A DNA stretch of 64,000 nt from Pegoplata infirma (taxonomy: Eukaryota > Arthropoda > Insecta > Diptera > Anthomyiidae), in NCBI GenBank assembly GCA_963921195.1, contig OY992540.1:22580262-22644261 (forward strand). The letters are read 5' to 3'. Below the pieces are notes generated by a model, which was not told where the DNA came from, searched no databases, and saw only the letters and a list, made by a program, of their open reading frames with translations. Positions 51,507-63,334 of the stretch are shown here, in pieces (position 1 is the stretch's first letter; the number at the start of each line of letters is the position of its first letter). The position numbers and the translations under genes were made by a program.

Positions 51507-51956
51507 GCACATTCAGACTGACCTTGAAACCTCGTTGAAAATACGTATTTTCATTTTGAAAACTAAACCGTTCACACCCGAAAAATTTGACACTTATCAC
51601 GTTTTCGAAATTTACCGAACAAAATTCGAGATTATATTGGCTTTAAAAACACACAATTAATTAATTTACGCTATATTTTGAAATAATTTATCGAAATATT
51701 TTGTTAATAGTTGTTTTTTATGTAAATATTTAAATATTTTTATTTTTTTTATTTTTGACACTTTCTTTAATTTATTTTCTTCTATTATAACAGTTGTAAA
51801 AAAGAGTTAAACTATGGAATTTAACAGGTTTCAATTGTACATTCGTTGAAACCTCAATACAAAAAGGTTTCAATTTGTGTGGGAAAATATGTATTTTCAA
51901 ATGAGGTTTGGCTCGAAACCTCGTTAAACGGGGTTTCGACGCCAATGTGAATGCAC
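51507..51956. mobile_element. 450-bp inverted-repeat element, class unclear
   Basis: The left part (GCACATTCAGACTG, CTTGAAACCTCGTTGAAAAT) and the reverse of the right part (GTGCATTCACATTG, GTCGAAACCCCG) are imperfect mirrors. ACGTATTTTCA and GAAAATATGTATTTTC repeat. It splits a sequence that is continuous in the related copy at 54070-54110, which supports insertion. TSD ambiguous (TTATAGCA against TTTTAGCA). Confidence 0.6.
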
Positions 51957-52165
51957 TTTTAGCAAAACCAATGGAGTCCCAGACGTTTGATTCAATGAAT
52001 TACAAATTGAATTATAAAGTGAGTATACCCTTATTCCGAAGACACCAATAAGGTTTAATAGATTTTTAGTTAAAAATTTGTGTTTGGTAATAATTTTCTA
52101 TTTTTACAGGGTACTGCTAAATAAATTGTTGAAGCTATGGCGAATCCTTCACTACAATAAAGAGG
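51957..52165 (+). pseudogene. Exon-intron-exon-like fragment, copy 1
   Basis: AAACCAATGGAGTCCCAGAC ... AATTATAAA, then a donor-like GTGAGTATA, a ~90-bp intron-like stretch and acceptor TTTTCTATTTTTACAG, then GTTGAAGCTATGGCGAATCC. A diverged second copy lies at 54045-54320 with the same donor and acceptor positions. Reading frames contain stops in copy 2. I infer a tandemly duplicated fragment of an unknown spliced gene. Confidence 0.4.
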
Positions 52166-52173
52166 GTGGGCAC

Positions 52174-54036
52174 TAGGGTGGCTCGTTTTTGGGCTTTTCT
52201 CTCTGATCAAATTCTAATACCCGCCAAAAGTGTCGGTCCCCTAAGGGTAACTCACATGCAAAATATCACCCCGATCGGAGTTTATCTTCTGTCTCCACTT
52301 TGAGCCTCAAAATTGGGGTTTTTGAAAAAAGGACTTTTAAAAAAAAATAAATAAAAATTTAAGTTTTTTTATTAAAATAATGAAAAAAATTTTTTTGTAT
52401 AATATTTGATCATAAATACTTAAATATGAAATTTAAAGATTTTACGGTATCATTAACCCGTTCAAACTTGATACCAAAAAAATGTCATGATTTTGGGGGC
52501 GTTCTCAAAACACTTTTTTTCAAAATTTGAAAATTTTATTAAAAAAAAAATTTAAATATACCATTTTTTCTTTCTGAATTCATTAAGAACACCTTGGAGA
52601 AGAAAAATGTGAAATATGGCGGATATCCGTCGAACCACTTTTTGGGAATTGCGGGGGGAAGTTAGCGGATTTCAAGGAAATGTTGGTTTTATCAATAATT
52701 TGGATTAATAATATCTTATAAATTTCATTTTTGGGCAAATTAACTGTTTTTTGGTGTCGTGGCATTCTATGAGATAACTTTAAGTCTGTCATGAAATTAT
52801 ACCGATCTAGGACGTCTTTAACCTATATTGGCTGGGGGTCAAAAATTACCCCCGCAAGAAATTTGAAGTTTAGAGCTTAAATTTTGTGCTATAAACAAGT
52901 ATAAAACGGCTTTTGTGTGCTTTACCTCAACTACTATTTCGTATTAATATATTATCTTTAAAAAAATCGTTAACCCTGTTTGGTAGGGGGTCAAAAATGA
53001 CCCATTCAATAAAAAATATAAATTTTGTTGATATCAAAAAATTCAAGCACTATGCCGAAAAGTTTTTGCCGGGGTCATTTTTGACCCCTGACCAATGTGG
53101 GTTAAAGATATCTTAAACAGGTAAAATTTTAGGGCTGATTTAAAGTTATCTAATAGACTGCCACAAATTAATTTTCTATAAAAAATATATACTTTTTATT
53201 GAATGGGTCATTTTTGACCCCCTACCAAGAAGGGTTAACGATTTTTTTAAAGATAATTTATTAATACGAAATAATAGTTGAGGTAAAACACACAAAAGCC
53301 GTTTTATACTTGTTTATAGCACAAAATTTAAGCTCTAAACTTCAAATTTCTTGCGGGGGTCATTTTTGACCCCCAGCCAATGTGGGTTAAAGACGTCCTA
53401 GATCGGTAAGATTTTATGACAGACTTAAAGTTATCTAATAGAATCCCACGACACCAAAACACAGTTTATTTGCCCAAAAATGAAATTTATAAGATTTTAT
53501 TAATCCAAATTATTGATAAAACCAAAATTTCCTTGAAATCCGCTAACTTCCCCATGCGATTCCCAAAAAGTGGCTCGACGGATATCCGCCATATTTCACA
53601 TTTTTCTTCTCCAAGGTGTTCTTAATGAATTCAGAAAGAAAAAATATTATATTTAAAATTTTTTTTTAATAAAATTTTCAAATTTTGAAAAAATGTGTTT
53701 TGAGAACGCCCCCAAAATCATGCCAATTTTTTGGTATCAAGTTTGAACGGGTTAATGATACCGTAAAATCTTTAAATTTCATATTTAAGTATTTATGATC
53801 AAATATTATACAAAAAATTTTTTTTCATTATTTTAATAAAAAAACTTAAATTTTTATTTATTTTTTTTTAAAAAGTCCTTTTTTCCAAAAACCCCAATTT
53901 TGAGGCTCAAAGTGGAGACAGAAGATAAACTCCGATCGGGGTGATATTTTGCATGTGAGTTACCCTTAGGGGACCGACACTTTTGGCGGGTATTAGAATT
54001 TGATCAGAGAGAAAAGCCCAAAAACGAGCCACCCTA
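52174..54036. mobile_element. 1.9-kb hAT-type palindrome, TAGGGTGGCTC ends, 8-bp TSD
   Basis: TAGGGTGGCTCGTTTTTGGG mirrors CCCAAAAACGAGCCACCCTA. GTGGGCAC is duplicated perfectly at 52166-52173 and 54037-54044. The arms are complementary almost to the centre near 53105 (CCGATCGGAGTTTATCTTCT, TTGGTATCAAGTTTGAACGG and their mirrors). Mirror ORFs at 52583-52792 (-) and 53416-53625 (+) give near-identical 69-aa peptides and are arm artefacts. The central part repeats GGGTCAAAAATGACCC. No transposase. Confidence 0.9.
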
Positions 54037-54044
54037 GTGGGCAC

Positions 54045-54320
54045 CAGTCTTCCCTTTAGTTATAAAATTAAAACCTAAAAACTCATTTATATAGCAAAGC
54101 CAATGGCGTCCAGACCTGTTTTGATTAGTTACAAATGAAATCACAAAGTAAGTGTTCCTTCTAACCAAAAGACCAATGGGGTTTACTAGTTTTTTAAATT
54201 AAAAATTTATGTTTTGTAATAATTTTCTATTTTTACAGGATGCTTTTAAATAAATTCTTGAAGCTATAGCGGATCCTTTACTTCAAGAAAAAGCGTAGGC
54301 AGCAGTCACTGGAGAAAATT
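54045..54320 (+). pseudogene. Exon-intron-exon-like fragment, copy 2
   Basis: AAAGCCAATGGCGTCCAGAC ... AATCACAAA then GTAAGTGTT, ~100 bp, TTTTCTATTTTTACAG and GAAGCTATAGCGGATCCTTT, parallel to copy 1 at 51957-52165. The second segment can be read ILEAIADPLLQEKA. In-frame stops elsewhere argue against a working gene. Confidence 0.4.
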
Positions 54321-54323
54321 GTA

Positions 54324-56138
54324 CACTCAACCAAAAATCATCACTCAACCCAAAGAAAATCGCTGTAAATTCAACAGAAATCATTGTTGATTTTGACCCA
54401 ACAAATATTTATGTTGATTTCAATAAAAATTATTGTCAGATTTTGTAAAAGTTGATCAACTTGTTTTTTTGTAAATCAACTCTTATTTTTTGTAAATTCA
54501 ACTCATATTTTTGTTAATATAAGAAATTTTATTAATAAAAAAACTTGTTGTTATTTGTTAATATTCTTTTATTAAGCATAAATCACAATATTTTTGTATT
54601 ATCGTCGGCTTTTTTAGCTGCAATATTTGAAGATTTTCACACACTTCTTTTATTCATGTTATGCACTTATTAGCTATTCTCTTATTATTTGATGATACCA
54701 AAGCAAAATCCTAAAAAAAAAAAAAAAAAAAAACGTTTTAATATAGTATGAATACATAAAGTAATCAATGTATTTTATTACTTACCAAATATTTACAGAT
54801 CAGATGCTATTTTTATTTATTTTTCTAATATTAAACAAACACATTTAATAATTTTATAAGAGACAAACACATTGCTACCAACTCACTCGTTGTTATTAAA
54901 AAAAAACGAACGAACAGGGTTGTTTTTTCTTTTTTGTTTTATCTATTGAATTCTGTAGACGCCATTGTAACAACTGAATCAACTATACTGATTATTCAAC
55001 GATATCAACATTATTTTTTGTTGATTACGGCATTATTCTGTTAAACTTGATCTACACTCAACCAAAAATCATTGTATTCCCAAAGAAAATCATTGTAAAT
55101 TCAACAGAAATCATTGTTGATTTTGACCCTACAAATATTTATGTTGATTTCAATAAAAATTGTTGTCAGTTTTTGTAAAAGTTGATCAACTCGTTTTTTT
55201 GTAAATCAACTCGTATTTTTTGTAAACTCAACTCATATTTTTGTTGATATAAGAAATATTATTAATAAAAAAATCTTGTTGTTATTTGTTAATATTCTTT
55301 TATTAAGTAAAAATCACAATATTTTTTAGAATTATCACCGGCTTTTTAAGCTACAATATTTCAACACAAGATTTTCACACACTTCTTTTATTTATGTTTT
55401 GCACTCGTAAGCCATTCTCCAGTTTTCTAATGACACCAAATCAAAAGTCTTAAAAAAACAAACAAAAATATAATATAGTATGAATACATAAAGTAACCAA
55501 TGTATTTTATTACTTACCAAATATTTACAGATCAGAATCTGATCATCAGATCCTATTTTAATTTATTTTTATAATATTAAATATTTTTATAAGAAACAAA
55601 CACATAAAATAATTTTATAAGAGACAAACAAATTTCACATTGCAAAGCATTGCTACCAACTTGATAATACAAAAATGAACGAACAGGGTTGTTTTTTCTT
55701 TTTTGGGTTTATCTATTGAATTCTGTATAGGCGTTGTAAATAGTTGATTCAGCTTTACTGATTATTCAACGATATCAACAATAATTTTTGTTGAATACGG
55801 CAATATTCTGTAAAACTTGATCTACAATGGGTTTACTAATTTTTCTACTAAGATATTTCTATGAGTGTACAATGGGTTTACTAATTTTTCTACTAAGATA
55901 TTTCTATGAGTGTACAAACTCACTCGTTCACTCGTTATAATAAAAAAACGAACAACAGGGTTGTTTTTTCTTTTTTGTTTTATCTATTGAATTCTGTAGA
56001 CGCCATTGTAATAGTTGAAACAAGTATACTGATTATTCAACGATATCAACATTAATTTTTGTTGAATACGGCATTATTCTGTAAAACTTGATCTACAATG
56101 GGTTTACTAATTTTTCTACTAAGATATTTCTATGAGTG
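54324..56138. mobile_element. Composite (tandem) CACTCA-type element, TA-flanked
   Basis: Starts CACTCAACCAAAAATCAT at 54324 after TA and ends TTTCTATGAGTG at 56138 before TA. Internally a ~720-bp unit is repeated: the left-end sequence recurs at 55053, AACAGGGTTGTTTTTTCTTT at 54915, 55685 and 55935, and the right end (GGGTTTACTAATTTTTCTAC) at 55829, 55871 and 56100. It looks like two to three element copies fused head to tail. Non-coding. Confidence 0.75.
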
Positions 56139-56245
56139 TATGAAAAAAGTTTTACCAAGTAGGATTGCTCAATCTTACACAGATTTTTTTTTGCGTGTAT
56201 GGGAATCACATCAGAAAATCGTCTCGTTTTCATGAAAAAATCGAA

Positions 56246-56281
56246 GTGCGCTCGGTTAGCCACGAAAAATAGCCACGAATT
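56246..56281. repeat. Left copy of a 36-bp inverted repeat bracketing the satellite array
   Basis: Starts GTGCGCTCGGTTAGCCACGA and contains an inner TAGCCACGA repeat. It matches 63044-63079 in reverse complement with one mismatch, 6.8 kb away. Confidence 0.85.
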
Positions 56282-56448
56282 TTCGACATGGCAATGCCGT
56301 AGAAAAAATATATTTGACAGCTGCTTCTGAACCGGAAAATACTGATCCTGGAAATCTACCAGATGGAACCACATGCTATCGAAACATCTTTCATATTATT
56401 GGAATTAGTTCAACAATCATTTTGACACCAAATACTTTATGTTTTTAA
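56260..56448 (+). CDS. Weak candidate 3' coding segment, unknown
   Basis: An open frame of 62 codons with no visible start, running from the inverted repeat to a TAA; it contains ASEPENTDPGNLPDGTTCYR, less A+T-driven than neighbouring frames. AATAAA follows 2 nt after the stop (56450-56455). It may be the tail of an element-encoded protein or chance. Confidence 0.22.
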   Translation, partial: PRKIATNFRHGNAVEKIYLTAASEPENTDPGNLPDGTTCYRNIFHIIGISSTIILTPNTLCF

Positions 56449-56502
56449 TAATAAATAAAGTAATTGTTTAAAAATTCGTGTTTTTTTTGGAAAATTCAAT
56501 TA

Positions 56503-59500
56503 GAAGGAATGAAACTTCTGCCGAGGATTTTAGGCCCAATACAAATAGTCCGACAACAAAATTGTACCAAAAGAAAGGTAATATCTTCAGGAAGATATTG
56601 GACATGCGTGAAAAGTTCCTACAGGTCTATTCTTTTTAAAAAAAGTAAATTTACATTTTTATTTTTTTTAATTTGTTAAAAAATTAAGCATGGAGGTTCT
56701 GGGAAGGATTTTGGGCCCAATACAAATAATCCGACCACAAAAATATACCAAAAGAAAGGTAACATCCTCAGGAAGACATTGGACATGCGTGAAAAGTTCC
56801 TACAGGTCTATTCTTTAAAAAAAAAGTAAATTTACATTTTTATTTTTTTTAATTTGTTAAAAAATTAAGTATGGAGGTTCTGGGAAGGATTTTAGGCCCA
56901 ATACAAATAGTCCGACCACAATATTGTACCAAAAGAAAGGTAACATCCTCAGGAAGACATTGGACATGCGTGAAAAGTTCCTACAGGTCTATTCTTTTTA
57001 AAAAAAGTAAATTTACATTCTTATTTTTTTTAATTTGTTAAAAAATTAAGTATGGAGGTTCTGGGAAGGATTTTGGGCCCAATACAAATAGTCCGACCAC
57101 AAAATTGTACCAAAAGAAAGGTAACATCCTCAGAAGACATTGGACATGCGTGAAAAGTTCCTACAGGTATATTCTTTTTAAAAAAAGTAAATTTACATTT
57201 TTATTTTTTTTAATTTGTTAAAAAATTAAGTATGGAGGTTCTGGGAAGGATTTTGGGCCCAATACAAATAGTCCGACCACAAAATTGTACCAAAAGAAAG
57301 GTAACATCCTCAGGAAGACATTGGACATGCGTGAAAAGTTCCTACAGGTCTATTCTTTTTAAAAAAAAGTAAATTTACATTTTTATTTTTTTTAATTTGT
57401 TAAAAAATTAAGTATGGAGGTTCTGGGGAGGATTTTGGGCCCAATACAAATAGTCCGAAAACAAAGTTGTACCAAAAGAAAGGTAACATCCTCAGGAAGA
57501 CATTGGACATGCGTGAAAAGTTCCTACAGGTCTATTCTTTTTAAAAAAAGTAAATTTACATTTTTATTTTTTTTTAATTTGTTAAAAAGTTAAGTATGGA
57601 GGTTCTGGGAAGGATTTTGGGCCCAATACAAATAGTCCGACCACAAAATTGTACCAAAAGAAAGGTAACATCCTCAGGAAGACATTGGACATGCGTGAAA
57701 AGTTCCTACAGGTCTATTCTTTTTAAAAAAAGTAAATTTACATTTCTATTTTTTTTTAATTTGTTAAAAAGTTAAGTATGGAGGTTCTGGGGAGGATTTT
57801 GGGCCCAATACAAATAGTCCGACCACAAAAATATACCAAAAGAAAGGTAACATCCTCAGGAAGACATTGGACATGCGTGAAAAGTTCCTACAGGTCTATT
57901 CTTTTTAAAAAAAAGTAAATTTACATTTTTATTTTTTTTAATTTGTTAAAAAATTAAGTATGGAGGTTCTGGGAAGGATTTTAGGCCCAATACAAATAGT
58001 CCGACCACAATATTGTACCAAAAGAAAGGTAACATCCTCAGGAAGACATTGGACATGCGTGAAAAGTTCCTACAGGTCTATTCTTTTTAAAAAAAGTAAA
58101 TTTACATTCTTATTTTTTTTAATTTGTTAAAAAATTAAGTATGGAGGTTCTGGGAAGGATTTTGGGCCCAATACAAATAGTCCGACCACAAAATTGTACC
58201 AAAAGAAAGGTAACATCCTCAGAAGACATTGGACATGCGTGAAAAGTTCCTACAGGTATATTCTTTTTAAAAAAAGTAAATTTACATTTTTATTTTTTTT
58301 AATTTGTTAAAAAATTAAGTATGGAGGTTCTGGGAAGGATTTTGGGCCCAATACAAATAGTCCGACCACAAAATTGTACCAAAAGAAAGGTAACATCCTC
58401 AGGAAGACATTGGACATGCGTGAAAAGTTCCTACAGGTCTATTCTTTTTAAAAAAAAGTAAATTTACATTTTTATTTTTTTTAATTTGTTAAAAAATTAA
58501 GTATGGAGGTTCTGGGGAGGATTTTGGGCCCAATACAAATAGTCCGAAAACAAAGTTGTACCAAAAGAAAGGTAACATCCTCAGGAAGACATTGGACATG
58601 CGTGAAAAGTTCCTACAGGTCTATTCTTTTTAAAAAAAGTAAATTTACATTTTTATTTTTTTTTAATTTGTTAAAAAGTTAAGTATGGAGGTTCTGGGAA
58701 GGATTTTGGGCCCAATACAAATAGTCCGACCACAAAATTGTACCAAAAGAAAGGTAACATCCTCAGGAAGACATTGGACATGCGTGAAAAGTTCCTACAG
58801 GTCTATTCTTTTTAAAAAAAGTAAATTTACATTTCTATTTTTTTTTAATTTGTTAAAAAGTTAAGTATGGAGGTTCTGGGGAGGATTTTGGGCCCAATAC
58901 AAATAGTCCGACCACAAAAATATACCAAAAGAAAGGTAACATCCTCAGGAAGACATTGGACATCCGTGAAAAGTTCCTACAGGTCTATTCATTTAAAAAA
59001 AAGTAAATTTACATTTTTATTTTTTTTTAATTTGTTAAAAAATTAAGTATGGAGGTTCTGGGAAGGATTTTGGGCCCAATACAAATAGTCCGACCACAAA
59101 AATATACCAAAAGAAAGGTAACATCCTCAGGAAGACATTGGACATGCGTGAAAAGTTCCTACAGGTCTATTCTTTTTAAAAAAAGTAAATTTACATTTTT
59201 ATTTTTTTTAATTTGTTAAAAAATTAAGTAAGGAGGTTCTGGGAAGGATTTTGGGCCCAATACAAATAGTCCGACCACAAAATTGTACCAAAAGAAAGGT
59301 AACATCCTCAGGAAGACATTGGACATGCGCGAAAAGTTCCTACAGGTCTACTCTTTTTAAAAAAAGTAAATTTACATTTTTATTTTTTTTAATTTGTTAA
59401 AAAATTAAGTATGGAGGTTCTGGGAAGGATTTTGGGCCCAATACAAATAGTCCGACCACAAAAATATACCAAAAGAAAGGTAACATCCTCAGGAAGACAT

Positions 59501-62500
59501 TGGACATGCGTGAAAAGTTCCTACAGGTCTATTCTTTTTAAAAAAAGTAAATTTACATTTTTATTTTTTTTAATTTGTTAAAAAATTAAGTATGGAGGTT
59601 CTGGGAAGGATTTTGGGCCCAATACAAATAGTCCGACCACAAAAATATACCAAAAGAAAGGTAACATCCTCAGGAAGACATTGGACATGCGTGAAAAGTT
59701 CCTACAGGTCTATTCTTTTTAAAAAAAGTAAATTTACATTTTTTTTTTTTTTAATTTGTTAAAAAATTAAGTATGGAGGTTCTGGGAAGGATTTTGGGCC
59801 CAATACAAATAGTCCGACCACAAAATTGTACCAAAAGAAAGGTAACATCCTCAGGAAGACATTGGACATGCGTGAAAAGTTCCTACAGGTCTATTCTTTT
59901 TAAAAAAAGTAAATTTACATTTTTATTTTTTTTAATTTGTTAAAAAATTAAGTATGGAGGTTCTGGGAAGGATTTTGGGCCCAATACAAATAGTCCGACC
60001 ACAAAATTGTACCAAAAGAAAGGTAACATCCTCAGGAAGACATTGGACATGCGTGAAAAGTTCCTACAGGTCTATTCTTTTTAAAAAAAGTAAATTTACA
60101 TTTTTATTTTTTTTAATTTGTTAAAAAATTAAGTATGGAGGTTCTGGGGAGGATTTTGGGCCCAATACAAATAGTCCGACCACAAAGTTGTACCAAAAGA
60201 AAGGTAACATCCTCAGGAAGACATTGGACATGCGTGAAAAGTTCCTACAGGTCTATTCTTTTTAAAAAAAGTAAATTTACATTTTTATTTTTTTTAATTT
60301 GTTAAAAAATTAAGTATGGAGGTACTGGGAAGGATTTTGGGCCCAATACAAATAGTCCGACCACAAAATTGTACCAAAAGAAAGGTAACATCCTCAGGAA
60401 GACATTGGACATGCGTGAAAAGTTTCTACAGGTCTATTCTTTTTAAAAAAAGTAAATTTACATTTTTATTTTTTTTAATTTGTTAAAAAATTAAGTATGG
60501 AGGTTCTGGGAAGGATTTTGGGCCCAATACAAATAGTCCGACCACAAAAATATACCAAAAGAAAGGTAACATCCTCAGGAAGACATTGGACATGCGTGAA
60601 AAGTTTCTACAGGTCTATTCTTTTTAAAAAAAGTAAATTTACATTTTTATTTTTTTTAATTTGTTAAAAAATTAAGTATGGAGGTTCTGGGAAGGATTTT
60701 GGGCCCAATACAAATAGTCCGACCACAAAAATATACCAAAAGAAAGGTAACATCCTCAGGAAGACATTGGACATGCGTGAAAAGTTCCTACAGGTCTATT
60801 CTTTTTTAAAAAAGTAAAAATACATTTTTATTTTTTTTAATTTGTTAAAAAATTAAGTATGGAGGTTCTGGGAAGGATTTTAGGCCCAATACAAATAGTC
60901 CGACCACAATATTGTACCAAAAGAAAGGTAACATCCTCAGGAAGACATTGGACATGCGTGAAAAGTTCCTACAGGTCTATTCTTTTTAAAAAAAGTAAAT
61001 TTACATTCTTATTTTTTTTAATTTGTTAAAAAATTAAGTATGGAGGTTCTGGGAAGGATTTTGGGCCCAATACAAATAGTCCGACCACAAAATTGTACCA
61101 AAAGAAAGGTAACATCCTCAGGAAGACATTGGACATGCGTGAAAAGTTCCTACAGGTCTATTCTTTTTAAAAAAAGCAAATTTACATTTTATTTTTTTTT
61201 ATCTCATTACAAAATTTGGAATGGAGGTACTGGGGAGGATTTTGGGCCCAATACAAATAGCCCGACTAAAAAATTATACCAAAAGAAAGGTAACATCTTC
61301 AGGAAGACATTGGACATGCGTGAAAAGTTCCTACAGGTCTATTCTTTTTAAAAAAAGCAAATTTACATTTTTTTTTTTTTATCTTATTACAAAATTTGGT
61401 ATGGAGGTTCTGGGGAGGATTTTGGGCCCAATACAAATAGTCCGACCACAAAAATGTACCAAAAGAAAGGTAACATCCTCAGGAAGACATTGGACATCCG
61501 TGAAAAGTTCCTACAGGTCTATTCATTTAAAAAAAAGTAAATTTACATTTTTATTTTTTTTTAATTTGTTAAAAAATTAAGTATGGAGGTTCTGGGAAGG
61601 ATTTTGGGCCCAATACAAATAGTCCGACCACAAAAATATACCAAAAGAAAGGTAACATCCTCAGGAAGACATTGGACATGCGTGAAAAGTTCCTACAGGT
61701 CTATTCTTTTTAAAAAAAGTAAATTTACATTTTTATTTTTTTTAATTTGTTAAAAAATTAAGTATGGAGGTTCTGGGAAGGATTTTGGGCCCAATACAAA
61801 TAGTTCGACCACAAAATTGTACCAAAAGAAAGGTAACATCCTCAGGAAGACATTGGACATGCGTGAAAAGTTTCTACAGGTCTATTCTTTTTAAAAAAAG
61901 TAAATTTACATATTTATTTTTTTTAATTTGTTAAAAAATTAAGTATGGAGGTTCTGGGAAGGATTTTGGGCCCAATACAAATAGTCCGACCACAAAATTG
62001 TACCAAAAGAAAGGTAACATCCTCAGGAAGACATTGGACATGCGTGAAAAGTTCCTACAGGTCTACTCTTTTTAAAAAAAGTAAATTTACATTTTTATTT
62101 TTTTTAATTTGTTAAAAAATTAAGTATGGAGGTTCTGGGAAGGATTTTGGGCCCAATACAAATAGTCCGACCACAAAAATATACCAAAAGAAAGGTAACA
62201 TCCTCAGGAAGACATTGGACATGCGTGAAAAGTTCCTACAGGTCTATTCTTTTTAAAAAAAGTAAATTTACATTTTTATTTTTTTTAATTTGTTAAAAAA
62301 TTAAGTATGGAGGTTCTGGGAAGGATTTTGGGCCCAATACAAATAGTCCGACCACAAAATTGTACCAAAAGAAAGGTAACATCCTCAGGAAGACATTGGA
62401 CATGCGTGAAAAGTTCCTACAGGTCTATTCTTTTTAAAAAAAGTAAATTTACATTTTTATTTTTTTTAATTTGTTAAAAAATTAAGTATGGAGGTTCTGG

Positions 62501-62990
62501 GAAGGATTTTGGGCCCAATACAAATAGTCCGACCACAAAAATATACCAAAAGAAAGGTAACATCCTCAGGAAGACATTGGACATGCGTGAAAAGTTCGTA
62601 CAGGTCTATTCTTTTTAAAAAAAGCAAATTTACATTTTATTTTTTTTTATCTTATTACAAAATTTGGTATGGAGGTTCTGGGGAGGATTTTGGGCACAAT
62701 ACAAATAGTCCGACTACAAAATTATACCAAAAGAAAGGTAACATCCTCAGGAAGACATTGGACATGCGTAAAAAGTTCCCACAGGTCTATTCTTTTTTAA
62801 AAAAGTAAAAATACATTTTATTTTTTTTTTCATTACAAAATTGAGTATGGAGGTTCAGGGAAGGATTTTGGACCCAATTCAAATAGTCCGACCACAAAAT
62901 TATACCAATAGAAAGATAAAAACCCCAGGAAGACATTAGACATGCGTGAAAAATCTCTGCATCTCTTTTCTTTTTTAAAAAAGTAAATTT
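56503..62990. repeat. Satellite array: about 36 copies of a ~181-bp unit
   Basis: Each unit has ATGGAGGTTCTGGGAAGGAT, TTTGGGCCCAATACAAATAG, CCGACCACAAAATTGTACC, AAAAGAAAGGTAACATCCTC, GGAAGACATTGGACATGCGT, GTTCCTACAGGTCTATTC and a T/A-rich spacer. Period is 180-182 bp. Central copies are about 95-99% similar; the first (56503-56689) and last (62846-62990) are clearly diverged. A spacer variant (TTACAAAATTTGG) marks units near 61200, 61390, 62660 and 62840. Frames such as 61040-61351 and 62488-62808 are unit translations interrupted at each spacer, not genes. Confidence 0.97.
56690..58867. repeat. 1,089-bp higher-order duplication within the array (6-mer)
   Basis: Private variants recur 1,089 bp apart: TTTAGGCCCAATACAAATAG at 56891 and 57980, the one-base deletion CCTCAGAAGACATTGG at about 57129 and 58218, and AGTCCGAAAACAAAG at 57452 and 58541. 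A block of six units was therefore duplicated as a whole, with a possible start of a third copy at 58868. Confidence 0.88.
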
Positions 62991-63043
62991 ACTTTTTTTT
63001 TAATTTTGCATTAGGAATGAAATTATTTTCTTGAAAAAAAAAT

Positions 63044-63079
63044 AATTCGTGGCTATCTTTCGTGGCTAACCGAGCGCAC
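63044..63079. repeat. Right copy of the 36-bp inverted repeat
   Basis: AATTCGTGGCTATCTTTCGT ... CCGAGCGCAC, reverse complement of 56246-56281 with one mismatch (C for T). With the left copy it brackets the satellite array like element termini. Confidence 0.85.
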
Positions 63080-63334
63080 GAAAATTTACAACTATGAAAA
63101 AAACATAATTTTACTAATAAATCAACTCTGTATGCAATCAGAAAAAGTAAAATGTAGTGTTGCAATTTTTAGTACTGGTTTGTACTCGAGTACAAAAGTA
63201 CCTTTAATCAAAATTGGCGGGATTAGGCGGGATTCAGTTCAATACTTCAGCGATAAAAGGTTAAGTTCCAGGAATACAATAAACTTGCGTACGACTCTAT
63301 TTACAGATTTAAAAAAAAAATCTGTCGACAATTT

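Noticed and set aside
52583..53625. Two related 69-aa proteins
   Set aside because: Mirror frames in the arms of the 52174-54036 foldback.
61040..62808. ORFs of 103-119 aa in the satellite array as genes
   Set aside because: They are translations of one repeat unit and the next, with length set by spacer indels; no start, splice or family evidence.
56503..62990. Evenly spaced repeats as a CRISPR array
   Set aside because: The units are 181-bp near-identical tandem copies without short repeat/unique spacer alternation, in eukaryotic-type DNA.
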